Shown here in pieces: positions 18,840 through 30,545 of a stretch of DNA of 64,000 bases; position 1 is the first letter of the stretch; each line of letters starts with the position of its first letter. A program made the position numbers and the translations under genes. This stretch comes from Linyphia triangularis. Its lineage: Eukaryota > Arthropoda > Arachnida > Araneae > Linyphiidae. Location of the stretch: contig OZ021727.1 in assembly GCA_963978545.1 (NCBI GenBank), positions 45,235,385 through 45,299,384 of the forward strand, read 5' to 3'. The notes beneath the pieces were generated by a model. It searched no databases. It saw only the letters and a list, made by a program, of their open reading frames with translations, and had not been told where the DNA came from.

Positions 18840-19110
18840 TTAGGATCCTCTCTGGCGAGTATTTTGGCGAAGCATTGTGGATGATTGACAGGCAAGGAGT
18901 GGCAACCCCTCCAAAAAGACAGCCGCTCTTTTCGTTGGGAAAGTATGATGAATGGCCTATCCAGGCAAGGTTAGGGCTTCAAGCTCCTACAACATAATCC
19001 GCGCCAATGAATGGCGGCTTAGGCACGGTGCTATTTTTATTATGGCTCACCCCTACACTCTTCAGCCTCTTGTGAAATTTCTCTTAAGATTTTCTGGTTA
19101 TTCAGGCATG
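18840..19110. promoter_or_regulatory. GC-richer island D with a Pbx/Meis-type site
   Basis: TGATTGACAG (18882-18891) matches the composite site known for Pbx/Exd with Meis/Hth homeodomain partners. GCGCCAATGAATGGCGGC (19001-19018) combines two words seen in other islands. No coding frame is supported. Confidence 0.35.
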
Positions 19111-19629
19111 GGACATCCCTTTTGAGGGGTGGTTAGAATGAATGTGCAAGTAATTATTCTTGGAGAGTGTCAGAGATGGAACCGATGGGTTTGAAGACGA
19201 ATTAAAAAATAATTGTTCATAATATAGGAAAAAATGTTTGATCAATTCAAATTTGAGATAACGATTTTATGATGTACCTAAGACTTTTTTTGTTATATTA
19301 TATAGCTCAGATTAATTGAATCCAAACACAACTATTTTATGTAGTGGAGATTTGCTGATTAAGGAGGAAATGAAATTTAAGAAATATAGTAAGTTCTTAA
19401 AATGTTTGTATTTGGGTCAACGTTAGTGCAACTTGTAAAATTTGGAATTGAACGCATTTTCGTTAGCTTCTTAGAATTTCACTCGAGTTAATTGAAATCT
19501 TATAAGAAAAACACATGCTTTGAAGTACATTTTTGCTGTAATGGCTGTTTGTTTAAAATTAAAAAAAAAAAGAAAGAAAAAAAAAAAAAGTGCTCTCAGA
19601 GAACATTAAACGTACTCAGAAACGAATTT
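19111..19629. other. AT-rich sequence without genes
   Basis: Nothing is recognised apart from an A/G-only purine tract at about 19559-19590. Confidence 0.7.
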
Positions 19630-20010
19630 TTTTTCCCAGCAAGAAGTCTAACGCATCGATATAAACAACTGGATAGACTGCTTAACGCTGGGAAAATGAA
19701 GTCGTTGCCAGATGCCATTGGTGGGATAAAAAATGCGGATTGCTGAGAATTGAAAATAAAATTTTGGGTTGTACACAGCAGAAATGTCAATAGTAACCTT
19801 AATTAGTAATAATGTGCAAAAAAATATATACTCTAACACTTTACAAGGTTTTTCGCATTCCCATCCAACTATTAAAGTGAACTGTGATTGGTTAATCTTC
19901 CCACCAGCTTCGCAACCCCCGGCGCGTTTTTCTCTTTTCATTGACAATGGAGCAGTCTATCCAGTTGTTTATCTCTATCGATGGTCTAACGTATCTGAAT
20001 AAACACTTTT
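19630..20010. other. Island E with a weak exon-like frame
   Basis: A strong acceptor-like sequence, TTTTTTTTCCCAG (about 19627-19639), precedes an open frame ending in TGA at 19746 (about 35 codons, reading THRYKQLDRLLNAGK in its middle). No matching splice donor lies inside it, so a terminal exon would be needed. The opposite strand is also open for 99 codons (19648-19947). I do not recognise any product and regard both as probably non-coding. Confidence 0.15.
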
Positions 20011-20059
20011 ACAGAAATGAGTGGTTTTTTTAGAATTCACTCGCAATTTTATTGTAATT

Positions 20060-20265
20060 AATGATTATTATTGTTGTTGTCGCTATCGTTACCATTGTTG
20101 TTATTGTGGTTGTTACTATTGACATCGTAATAATTATTATTGAACTTACTGTTGGTGTTGTTAGTTATTATTATTAATAATAATAATTAACAACAAGTGG
20201 TTGTTGTAATACAAGTAACAATAGTAACAACAACAGCAACACCAGTAGCAGCAATATCTTTCCTC
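20060..20265. repeat. Degenerate triplet tract with a strand switch
   Basis: TTA/TTG/GTT-type triplets (to about 20175) change abruptly into AAT/AAC/CAA-type triplets. This leaves an 18-bp inverted repeat with one mismatch (20158-20175 and 20176-20193) with no spacer. Confidence 0.85.
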
Positions 20266-20589
20266 GTGGATATGAGGATACATATTGCGCAACATTTATT
20301 AACTGTATTCGTTTTGAACTAATCTTACTCTGGGTTTTCCTGTCTCTCAGTTTTATTGATACATCCTTATAAAAATGATTAGGGTATTCGACGCATATGT
20401 AAGTACTCACCTTTAACCTATTTCCTTCAACTTTCAAACATCAAACCAATACACCTGCCGTGTAAACATCATGAAGATGATGTATTGATCACTTACAACA
20501 ATCAAACTTTCTAGAAATAAATACTTTCCTAGCGATAAACAATAAAATACTTTTAATCAATAACTAACAATAAAAAAATTCAAAAGAGA

Positions 20590-20830
20590 CGATGAGGCAA
20601 TAAAAAAGCCGGTCTTCCATATTATCCCATGATTTGTGAGAGTCGGCCTTATCGAGTTGTGTTCTTTGCAGTGGGTATGACGCGGGGGTCATCCTCCCCT
20701 TTTATCAGTTTGTTACATCCTCAGCATCCCCCCTAGGGATGCAGGAGAGATCCTCGGAGGGGGTTGCCGGAAGAGGGATCTTCGCCATAGTGGGAGGATG
20801 GAGATGAAAGGAGGAGAATAGGATTGGGTT
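20590..20830. promoter_or_regulatory. GC-richer island F, candidate regulatory DNA
   Basis: A G/A-rich block (20738-20820) follows a CpG-containing segment around 20670-20690 (GACGCGGGGGTCATCC). There is no coding signal beyond a 66-codon minus frame with no recognised product. Confidence 0.25.
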
Positions 20831-21007
20831 GGATTTGTTTCGTTTTATTCTTGTGGTAAATAGAGATGGTTTGATTTTTGACTTTGAAGTGAGATTTTGT
20901 TTGAATTGTTTTCAAGCTGTGCCTAATTTTCAAGTTTTGCTTGGTAGATGTAATTTAGAAAGTCAAGATTATTGCACATTTGCAAAAAAACATATTTTAG
21001 ATTTCCC

Positions 21008-21027
21008 GTTATTATTATTATTATTAC

Positions 21028-21076
<49 letters not shown>

Positions 21077-21174
21077 GTTGTTGTTATTATTATTATTATT
21101 ATAAATATTATTAATATTATTACTACTACTATTATTATTATTATTATTATTATAAATATTATTATTATTATTAC

Positions 21175-21271
<97 letters not shown>

Positions 21272-21300
21272 ATATTATTATTATTATTATTATAAATATT
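21008..21300. repeat. Imperfect (TTA)n array
   Basis: About 290 bp of TTA triplets broken by TTG, TAC and AAATA variants. The poly-Leu and poly-Ile frames through it are artefacts. Confidence 0.97.
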
Positions 21301-21599
21301 ATTCAATTATTCTTGTGCCACTCTCTACGTACGTTTGAAACACATTAAGTTAAATATCTTGGTATCCTGTTATTAATAGATATAAATTTGCTTATCGTCC
21401 AGAAGTGATTGGATAGGATGTTCTTAAGTCCCAAGAGTGAGGGTAAGGTGTTAATTGAAGAAATTTATAGGATATTTTCGATAATACTCTTTGACGTCTT
21501 ATTCAGTATTCAAGGAATAATGTTTTGAACACAATTTAATAATGAATACAAGGAATAACTTGTGTTTCAACTTTGCTAAATTTTCATTAAATTTCTAAA

Positions 21600-22190
21600 A
21601 TAGTTTTTTAGTCGGTGGGTTGCCAATAGTAGATAAGCTGCCACTTGTGACAACCCCTCGTCAAGTTGCTAAATCGTGGTCGACTAAGCTCGTCAGATCG
21701 TAGCCGAAGGCGATTGAGCATTGAGAAAAATAAAATAAAAAAATATCTACGTAACGAGAAAGAACAAAAATGGTCTCTGGTTTCCGAACATTCCCGGAGG
21801 CCTATCTCTGCCCTTTTTCCAGAAAATCCACCCGGGTATTTATTTAAAAAATATATAATCGAGTAAGGTAATAAAGTGTTAAAGAGCGAAAAGTCTCAAG
21901 TGTCGATTTTTCTCTCGAGTCAATATTGGAGAAGTGGGATCTTTTTTCCCCCAGTTCTCTTTGACAGTGCCGCTGTAGGCTTATTCTGAATTGGGTTTTC
22001 AATCAAATGCTCTCTGTCAGCCCTTGTTCTAGAGGCTTTTAAGTGTCGAAAAAAGGTTCGTTCCGTTACATTTCTGCCAATCAAGCCAGTTTCCTTGTCT
22101 CGAGTGACGGGTGACGTCATAAAAAAAAGTGCCTCGGCGATTGCTTTGTAAATCGAGATGGTTTTTCTTCTGGAATAACACTGAAGGGCT
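21600..22190. promoter_or_regulatory. GC-richer island G, candidate regulatory DNA
   Basis: About 590 bp of mixed composition containing GTGACGGGTGACGTCA (22104-22119), whose end TGACGTCA is a perfect CRE/ATF-type palindrome. Two 66-codon frames on opposite strands (21666-21866 plus, 21920-22120 minus) have no recognised product. Confidence 0.3.
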
Positions 22191-23215
22191 TTTCAACAAA
22201 TTAAGTGCAGTTTGATTAATAAGAAAATTGTTCGATATCCTATTATTATGATGAAAAGTTGGGTGGCAGTGGGAAACTAAAGCATTATTATTGAATTATC
22301 TCAGTTCTATTGCATAATTTTTGTTTGGTCAAGTAATTATCTATTTTTCTTTCGTGGAATTTTATTTTAATATTTTGTAGTTTTAAACTGTATAAAGAAC
22401 CACAATAACTTTCCCATTGAATTATAAATTATTATTTATTTATGTCGGTAGTGTTAAGAATATAATTATAGCCTTAGCAAGGTTATTTGTCTAAAGATAA
22501 GTAATTCATTTTAAAAGGAAAATAAAAACAAATATTAACGTTTGCAGGAAAAAAGACAAATTTTTCAAATTTTACTTTGAGCTTTTAATGATTATTTTTT
22601 TAGCATTATATATTTATTGGTCTGTTCGAGTATTCTCCTACACTGCCAGGGACAAAATATTTTATTTTTGAAGCATCAAGTTTTATTCGTAATCTTTTTG
22701 ATAGTGTTCAGAAAGTAATGTTGTTGATGTTACTTAATCATTTTTATCTTAACTTTTAAATGGCCAGAATCATCATGAGGTTGACGGTCGATGATACATG
22801 GTCAAGATCAGACATTTCACTATTCTTTCCGTGATATAAATTGACCTCTGCGTATTGACTCATTCATTCAGGTCATGCTTTCTAAGTATGATCTCAAATC
22901 AAGGATTACTGGGAACCGTCAAGTCCTAACATTCGTATCAGAAGGTTTAGAAAAGATTCGATTTAGTTGTTCACATTTATCAATCAATGTGATTTCAATG
23001 GTTGAAAATACAATTATGATAATAGTACATTAAATCATGGATGCAAGTCATGCATAGTTCACATTTTGATTTAGAAAACACGAGGATTTAATTACACAAT
23101 AGTGATTGCTGAAACCATCTGAAAGAACTTATTATAAACTTTACAGGTTTAAAAGTTTTATAAGATTGCTGTATGTACACAGAGGAATCGCAAAGACTTA
23201 TTGTACTTGGATCAA
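22191..23215. other. AT-rich sequence without genes
   Basis: I see no gene, repeat family or strong secondary structure here. Confidence 0.65.
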
Positions 23216-23529
23216 CCTAGATAGCACAAATACATTGGACAATCACGATGTGCTGCAATGTAGACTGGTTGGTGCTATGGATCTTATCCAATCTCGTCCA
23301 GTACTTGGTAAAATATACTGGAAGTTTTGAAATGTTGGTGAAGAGTTTTAAAATTAAAATATACTTTTTTAAAGAAAGGACGGAGTAGTAAAAAAATACG
23401 TTTTGCGATTTTGACATGTTTATTTCTAAACGTGTATTTTGGAACAATGCTTGAGTTTCGAGAAGGATTGGCCAATCTTCCCTGAAATCCTGTTTTCGAC
23501 TTATGCCAATACCGTCGTGTTACCTGGGG
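23216..23529 (+). mobile_element. MITE family M1, copy 1
   Basis: The left end CCTAGATAGCACAAATACATTGG and the reverse complement of the right end CCCCAGGTAACACGACGG form imperfect terminal inverted repeats. The interior aligns by eye with the other three copies: an inner ATCCAATCTCGTCCAG, a TTTTAAAATTAAAATAT stretch, GACGGAG, and GGATTGGCCAATCTTCC. No transposase is present. The superfamily is not assigned. Confidence 0.8.
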
Positions 23530-23689
23530 AATTTCACATGAGTAGTCGAGCGTCACTTTTGTGTTTGCATTTAGTATGTAAACCGAAAATTGACCAATTA
23601 ATCTAGACTATTCTTCATCAAATCTTTAGAAGCTTCGATTTATTTTGCGTGTGGTTCTAACTAAAAAAAAAGTAAAGGACCCTCACGTG

Positions 23690-24340
23690 ATGTATATCTC
23701 ATTTCACACTTCTGTTTGCAGACCTAGGACAGCTGCGTGACATAAACTCGGAAATCCCGTGTCACTGTACGTTGCTGACCCGTCTGGCTTTCTGGGAAAA
23801 AGTGTAAACACCCAGAAAGATATACGGCCTTTATAAATTGCGCCTAAACGTATCTATCAGTTTGACAAATCTGCTCATATTTATGACAACTCGACGGAGC
23901 AAAGAACAATACGCTCGACTCTTATGGCCATAAAATTCTGCCATAACTCAGTCAAAGCGACGGTCCTTTCCATGCTCTCCCAAATTGTCGGCCGTTGTCT
24001 GTAAATATGGCGGGGGTATATATTAAACCCTGCTATAGATTGTGTTTTATTCGCCGTTTTACGGCACTTGGGGTGAATTGATGGTATTCTGAAGATAAAA
24101 ACGGACTCGGATTCGCGAACACGCAAACAGAATGGATGTTATGGACGTCCAGAAGATTTAAGAGTTGAGAAGGCAGATTTCAGGTTGAGATAAAATCCAG
24201 CCCTTGTTTTCGAAAAATTTACGAGATAGGTACTATGTACCTTGATTGTTTACGAGATGGTTTTACGCGATGGCGTAGGTTTTGTTCCCAATTTTTCTGT
24301 CACTTTAGCGTCGCTTTATTTTCGCGCTTTCTATTTTGTG
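23690..24340. promoter_or_regulatory. GC-richer island H, candidate regulatory DNA
   Basis: It contains ATGGCGG (24007-24013) next to a TATATA stretch, and several CpG-bearing words. An 81-codon minus frame (23881-24126) has no recognised features. Confidence 0.3.
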
Positions 24341-25260
24341 GAATGATGATAGCTTCGTCTTATAACAATGTAAGTGGTTGTAACCTAGGTATTAGCATTC
24401 AAACAGTATTGCAGAAAAATATTTCGAATGTTTCATTTGATTATATTTCCATACGAGAAAATTGATGTAGATGTATCCATCAAGGCAAAATGTCAAATGA
24501 GTGGAATTTATCACAAGCAAATAATAATTATTTGTTTAGAATATTTATGTACGAAAATTAACTTTTCTATAAATAGAAATTCGGTTAAAAATTTTACCTA
24601 CTTATAGTATTCTTCAGAATGCTTCTCAATAAATTAAAGTAGCTGTACTTAAATATCTGAAACCAATACAAATGAAACAACCAAACTCAGCAATTATCTT
24701 AAAATAATTAATCTCCAAATGCAGTGATTCTAAAAATAAACACAATTTATTGTATATTTAATTTGAGTAGATTGGTTTTGTTACTATAACATGAATCATT
24801 TGAGATTTACAAAATGCTTTTTTATAATGAATTAAAAATTAGGTTTTTTGATTACCCTAAATTATTGAACACTAAATTATCGGTACTAAACCATGGAATT
24901 TCAAATAATATTTTATTGTATTTTTGTATTCAAATACTTTTTTTATTTTAGTTGTATGTTTAAATATTTTTCCAGAGCATCCTTGATGAATATAGGCTAC
25001 AAGTTTTATCTTTCTACCAGTCATTTTATGTTCTTTAAAACCTGGGATTTCACAGTAATTTTGACCAATGTTAGTTAAAATATCCTTCCATCCATTTTAT
25101 ATTATTAAAAATACTAAAAAATCGGGTAAGGAGTTATCAAAAACCCTATTTTAAGGATAAGATAAAGATTCACGATCATGATGATTTTTATGAATCCCAT
25201 CTTTTACCAAATCGTTTCGCAAATTTGACAAATTCAACTTTATAATAGCAACACTAGGAC
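24341..25260. other. AT-rich sequence without genes
   Basis: Phe/Tyr-rich short frames only; nothing is recognised. Confidence 0.65.
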
Positions 25261-25599
25261 CCTAATAGCACAAATACGCTGGCCAATATTGCTAAACACT
25301 GGCAAATCCGAATATTGTCCTTTGTATACTGGCGATGTCTATGGATCTTGGCCAATCTCGTTCATTGCTTGGTAAATTATGCTAGAAGTTTCGAAATGTC
25401 GATGCATATTTTAAATTGAAATATTTTTTTTATAAAAAATGACGGAGGGGTAAAAAGTGTGTTTCACGATGGTTTTGACATAATTATTTTTTAAAAAATC
25501 GTGTATTTTTGTAACGATGCTCAAGTTTCAGCATGGATTGGCCAATCTTCCTAGAACCCCTGTCTCCTACATTGGCCAATACCGCTGTTCTACCTGGGG
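25261..25599 (+). mobile_element. MITE family M1, copy 2
   Basis: The ends are CCTAATAGCACAAATACGC and, reverse-complemented, CCCCAGGTAGAACAGCGG. Both arms continue into GGCCAAT. The interior keeps ATCTTGGCCAATCTCGTTC, GACGGAGGGGT and GGATTGGCCAATCTTCC in the same order as copy 1. It lies about 1.7 kb from copy 1 in the same orientation. A 62-codon minus frame overlapping its right part is incidental. Confidence 0.8.
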
Positions 25600-27339
25600 A
25601 ATCAATTTTTTGTTGTTGTAATTTTAACAAATCTCGAGTGAAATTACTACAGTTAAAATAAAAGTATATCAACTCATAAAAAAAGTTAATTATCAGTTAC
25701 TAGAACTTAGACATCATGCGATTTCTGCAATAATTTAGGATTCACTATTATCATACATGAACTCATGCGAAACTCAGTACTTGCTTACTTCTGCAATCGT
25801 ATCACACACATGTCTTCTGTAAACAGGAAACATTGAAACATGTTCAGTATGGCAGAATAATATTTTTGCTACGTTATTTTTTACAAACAAGGTATATATT
25901 GATACAAATGTAATACGTTGAACTCCTAGATTAAAGTTTGTTTTTTGTTGGCTGAGTCGAATTTATTCAAAATAAGACTGAAGCGTGAAAAACCAACGCA
26001 CAAAATATGTTGGTGTTTTAAGCTACAGAGTTCTCAATATATATATAAGAAACTATATTGTTAGTAAAATATCCATAACATTAGGAACTTGCCGCTCATT
26101 CGAACAGAAATGAATGAAAACAAACATTATGAGTTTAATAAGCGTTTTGATGTCTGAAATAGTTATGCTATGAAAACTTTAACCCACTATTTAAAAAAGA
26201 AAACCATCTTGTTACTTGTTAACCGCGTCAACTAAATTCAGAATGGTAATACTTAAGTAACTAATATCAAACAAGAATATCACATTACTCACAAACAAGG
26301 TTTATTTGACACTGATAGATGTGTGTCTAAGATAAAAAAAATTTTAAGATAGTAAAGGGATTAAATATAATTGGCATTCGAATTTGAGAAATCCTTTTTT
26401 ATTTAAAAATATAAATATATCTTTGCTACTATGTGATAGAGATAATATTTATTATTTTTACACAGAATCAAAATGACTATAAGTGTAATAACACTATATT
26501 AAATATAAAAATTTAACCAAACCAAAATATTTAGAGTGTGCAGAATCGATGTATTAGTGACAGATGTAGATACAAACGATGTTAGTTTGTATCCAAATTT
26601 ACTTATCAGACTTCTTCTGTGAGTTATCAACTACATTCGCTGATGAAAAAAATATTCATGATTTAAGTTTTAAAAATATCGAAATGTGAAGTGGATGGAT
26701 GATATTTTACTCATAAACTATTTTTTATTTTTTACTTTTTTTAATTTTGTAATTAATTTAACTTAACTTTTAATTTAACAATAACTATAATAAAAACAAC
26801 ATTAACAGTTACAAAAACAATAACAGTAACAATAGCTACAACAATAACAACTGTTATTATTATTATTATTATTATTATTATATTATTTTTAATGTTTTTA
26901 TATATATATTGTTATAATTTTAATAATAATAATAATAATGACGGTCAAAGTTAAGCAATGAGCAACAGAAAGTAATTTTTTTTAAAAATTTGTGGAAGAT
27001 CTGACAGGCAAGTAAAAAGAAGGGGATAGAAATTTCAATCTTGATTTGTCTGATTTGTGTGTGTTTTACACCGTATAAAAACTTCTTTCTATGTATGATT
27101 TAAATTAACGAATTGTAAAATAAAAGAAAAACCGCTAATCTTTTCAGATGTAATCCCAATAAAAAGAAAAATTAAAGCATCTGAAAATCTAAAATTGTAT
27201 CCTCCTTTGAAAATTCAACAACAATATTTCTACGTTGCCTAATATATTAACATGAAATTGGGAACTTATAAGTATTATTTTTTTAAAAAACAACTCCTTA
27301 ATCTACTTCTTGTTATAGAAATCCCTAATTTTCTACAAA
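25600..27339. other. AT-rich sequence with a triplet tract
   Basis: No gene is seen. At 26785-26939, AAC/AAT triplets switch at CAACTGTT into (TTA)n (26853-26885). After a TA-rich spacer, (AAT)n follows (26921-26939), so the tract can fold back on itself. Confidence 0.7.
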
Positions 27340-27790
27340 ACCCCTGAGCCTCATTCCCAAACAATTCCTTTTCCCATCAAAACCTAAATCACCAACTCGA
27401 CAACTTACCCTCAATATTTACATTAATCGTCAGAGCAGTCTAGGACCTATTTGCATTCTTTATTTGCAGTTCAATGACGCTTTCCAACAAAGAAGAAGGT
27501 AAACTGCAACATCTCATGACTTCTGCACAACAAAGGTCTAGTTAGCAAAACAATCTTGAACCAAACAGCGTCCTTCACACATCACCAGTCATCGTCTCCC
27601 AAAACACACGTCTAGTGGAAATGCGCCTATCAGATAACGCTGACTTCAGAAAAAAAGTTATAAAAATATAGTATTATGTGTAATAAAGATTTCAGGACTA
27701 CCCGTCTTTCTGTCAACCACATTTCATCGCTCAGTTCCACATTGAGCCGTGGCGGTTCCCTTTGTAATTGATACTGCTAAGCATTCATTA
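27340..27790. promoter_or_regulatory. GC-richer island I, candidate regulatory DNA
   Basis: Mixed-composition unique sequence with an acceptor-like TTCTTTATTTGCAG (27456-27469) but no long open frame after it. A short CG-bearing stretch, GAGCCGTGGCGG, lies at 27744-27755. Confidence 0.25.
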
Positions 27791-27924
27791 CGGTTCAATT
27801 TTTTTTTTTTTGTGAGACGAAGGATTTGGATTTTTTTTTTCATTCCACGGTGAAAATAGATCTGGTGTATAGATTGGTATGCAGGGAATATGTTGTGTGT
27901 ATCACTAGGGTATACTAAGTATAA

Positions 27925-28260
27925 GGGTTTTTAAGATTGGTGAAGATGAATGGTAATCGTATTAAATTTGCTGGTCACATCTGCCGGGTGTATTCCTCCT
28001 CTGTAACATCAAGAGTCTTCAATTTTAAACCAATGGGAACCCGAATAAGGAGCAGGACCAGACTGTGATGTGCTGACTGCATCAATTTTATTTAAAAAAA
28101 ACTAAGATTCACTAATTGGATCATCTTGGCAAGGAAGAGAACAGAATAGAAGAAGATTTTGAAGAACACTTTGATCTACAAAGGGCTGTCGAGCCAATAG
28201 AAGAAGTGCTAGAAGGAGGATAGAAGAGAGTGGAAGAAGGAGTGATATGCTATAGCTAAA
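27925..28260 (+). pseudogene. LINE reverse-transcriptase ORF, C-terminal relic
   Basis: From about 27930 one frame reads RLVKMNGNRIKFAGHICRV, then RIRSRTRL, a TGA, then CADCI. This matches the order typical of the C-terminus of many LINE ORF2 proteins: R-I/L-K/R-W-A/L-GH-V/I-R, then a G-R-P-R-T-R-W-x-D-x-V/I block. After an A-run the frame shifts to KLRFTNWIILARKRTE, a TAG where Trp is usual, then KKIL and finally KGLSSQ with a stop at 28198-28200. That mirrors the family's NWRxLAxDRxxWRxxL and GL-stop ending. Two in-frame stops, a frameshift and the missing catalytic domain show it is dead and 5'-truncated. A purine-rich GAAGAAG tail follows. The clade is not assigned. The family call rests on motif recall, not an alignment. 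Confidence 0.65.
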
Positions 28261-28799
28261 CATTTTTAATTCTTAAAGCAAATCCATAATTTTCAAGTTC
28301 GTATGCCGTTTCATGGAACAATTATTAGGAAAGAAATGTTAACAGAATGCCGATCAAATACAATGGCGATTACTTAGATTTAATATCTAAAGTAGGGGGG
28401 GGGGGGGAAGAAGAAGAAAAAAAAAACATACTAAAGATTGCGCTCCTTTGGAAATAAATATGAAAGAAATTAATATTTGAACTTTTTTTTAGAGGTGTAT
28501 TTATTTATGAATAGTTGATGTAGAAAAGAAAAAGGTAGAACAGAAGAATTTTTATTATTTGTGATTTATCAGGGAAAGTCAAAACTTATTAATAAAAATA
28601 AAATACGAAATATTCAGTGCTTTATTTATATATTGAATTTTACTTATAGCGCATTGTTATATTTAGAAGCTTGAATGGACTCTAATTGGTTTTTGTGTAT
28701 TATAACAATATGTTATTATAGTGTAACAATCTCTAGCTATAACCAATGATTTAGTATTCAGTTGGTATTACCATAATTAAACTCTCTTCAATGCTTCAA
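28261..28799. other. AT-rich sequence without genes
   Basis: It contains G13 (28395-28407) continuing as a pure purine tract to about 28426. Nothing else is recognised. Confidence 0.7.
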
Positions 28800-29600
28800 A
28801 CTACGTATGATTTTCGCAAACCATCAGAAAAAATCCCGAGTAGGCTCAAAACCCTACCTTAATCCATTTTACTTCTTTAGCAGATTTATTAGCAGTAACT
28901 CGACACCCTGGGATCGTATGAACTATTGTGGGGTAGCTTTCTTTATCAAACTCAAAATAAATTACGTCATCATAGTGGGACCGAAATCCACAATCCCTTA
29001 CTAGCGAACAACGCAACAAATTAATCCACGGTATCATATTCTACTGACGCAACAGACATCGCATTCATGATCGCCAATAAATTTTAAATACCCCCTTTTT
29101 CCCTTTCAGATAATGATTTACTTAGGTGGCATAAATATCTGTATCAAGCTCACACTCAATTCAGTCAGCCACAAACTGCGCATAAGGCGAGGTGGGTCGA
29201 CAAACACGGGCAATTTGAGATGTCTGGGTCCCCTGTTAATCTGACTTCAATGATGGGACCTGGGCCAATAAATTGTGGGCTCACAATGGACTTACACAGA
29301 GAGATAAATTTTGGTCCACAATGGCCGGAGGAACGGCTTTTCCGATCAGACGTCACGTAATGTGATAGTCTGGATGTAGTAAATTTTGGCAATCGAGGGG
29401 GCCAGGACGGGAGTATGAATAAAATGAGAATTATGTATATAAAAGACGGGAATCTGTTCTAATCCTTAAGGTAAAGAGAAAATGCTCAAAGAAAAGCTAA
29501 TATATAGCTGCATTTCTTCACGCCCCATGGCCCCACAAGCGTGTGAAAAAAAATGCTGGGGTTTCCAGGGACCGTAAATAAACTTTCTTAAAAAAAGCGG
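28800..29600. promoter_or_regulatory. GC-richer island J, largest in the window
   Basis: About 800 bp, with its highest GC at roughly 29160-29410. Frames of 63-75 codons exist on both strands (28807-29004 plus, 28846-29037 minus, 29165-29392 minus) but none shows a known motif or convincing splice sites. No tandem structure is visible. Confidence 0.3.
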
Positions 29601-30299
29601 CTCTTTTTCTGCCTTGATAGATTACCTCTCAAAAGATGAAGTTATTGAATAATTTATTCTTTTTAAATGCAGCTTTGTGAAGATTACTAAGTGGTGAAAA
29701 TAACTATATAAGGTTCTTATCACTATGATTAAAAAATTTTGTAGCAAGTAAAATTTTTAAGTAATTCAACACAGTTAAAATATGGCTACTTAATATGCAC
29801 TCAAAAGTGTTTTTTATTGTTAAGTGACATAGCATGAGTTAAGATAGGATTAAATAATAGTCTGGTTGATTAATTCTTGATAATCAACTAATACAATAAC
29901 TCTAGTAATGGTAGAAAATTGGTTAATATTGAAACTATTCACACCCTAAAGTAAACTGCCTCCAACTACAGAGTAAAAGAATTAAATAGATGATAACTAA
30001 TACCTCAAAATGATGCGAATAACAGTTAGGACTTAATCAAATCTGTCCCTTAACTTGTAGAAGAAATAAGGAATAACAGATTAGGTACTGATGAGTACTA
30101 GAGTTTTTATTTAACGTTATGTGAGCAATACGCAAGCCCTTTAATTTAAAGATATCTGAATTTTGGTAAAGAAGAAGACTTGTTTATTTTAAAGATTTAA
30201 TTCTGGGATTAAAGACCTGACCATACACTTTCATGACCATGCATTAATTAATTGATCTGGCAGAACGTCTTAAGCAATTCCAACCTTAAAGAATTTGAC
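29601..30299. other. AT-rich sequence without genes
   Basis: A short inverted repeat, GTTGATTA / TAATCAAC, lies near 29866-29888. Nothing else is seen. Confidence 0.65.
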
Positions 30300-30545
30300 A
30301 TCAACCTATAAGTAATCAAAGTCCATTTGAGGTCGAGAACCTTTTCTCAACACGTGCTTCTCGTATTTTTTTCGCAACCCGCCCTTGCAAACACTTAAAA
30401 TCTCGAACTTGGTCCCCAGTACACGATAGGAGGCGTGACATATATAAATCAAGATGTTTTGTGGCACAGAGCTGTAAATTTTGCTCCCCTCGTGCTGGGG
30501 CTTCATTGTTAACTCTTACGCCATCTGGCAATGCTTACTATACCC
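30300..30545. other. Island K with two overlapping minus-strand frames
   Basis: Two minus-strand frames are open across the island: 30306-30506 (ATG start, 66 codons) and 30316-30531 (71 codons, no ATG at its start). The second contains a charged stretch, RVAKKIREARVEKRF. I recognise no family. The high-GC block could equally be non-coding conserved DNA. Confidence 0.2.
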
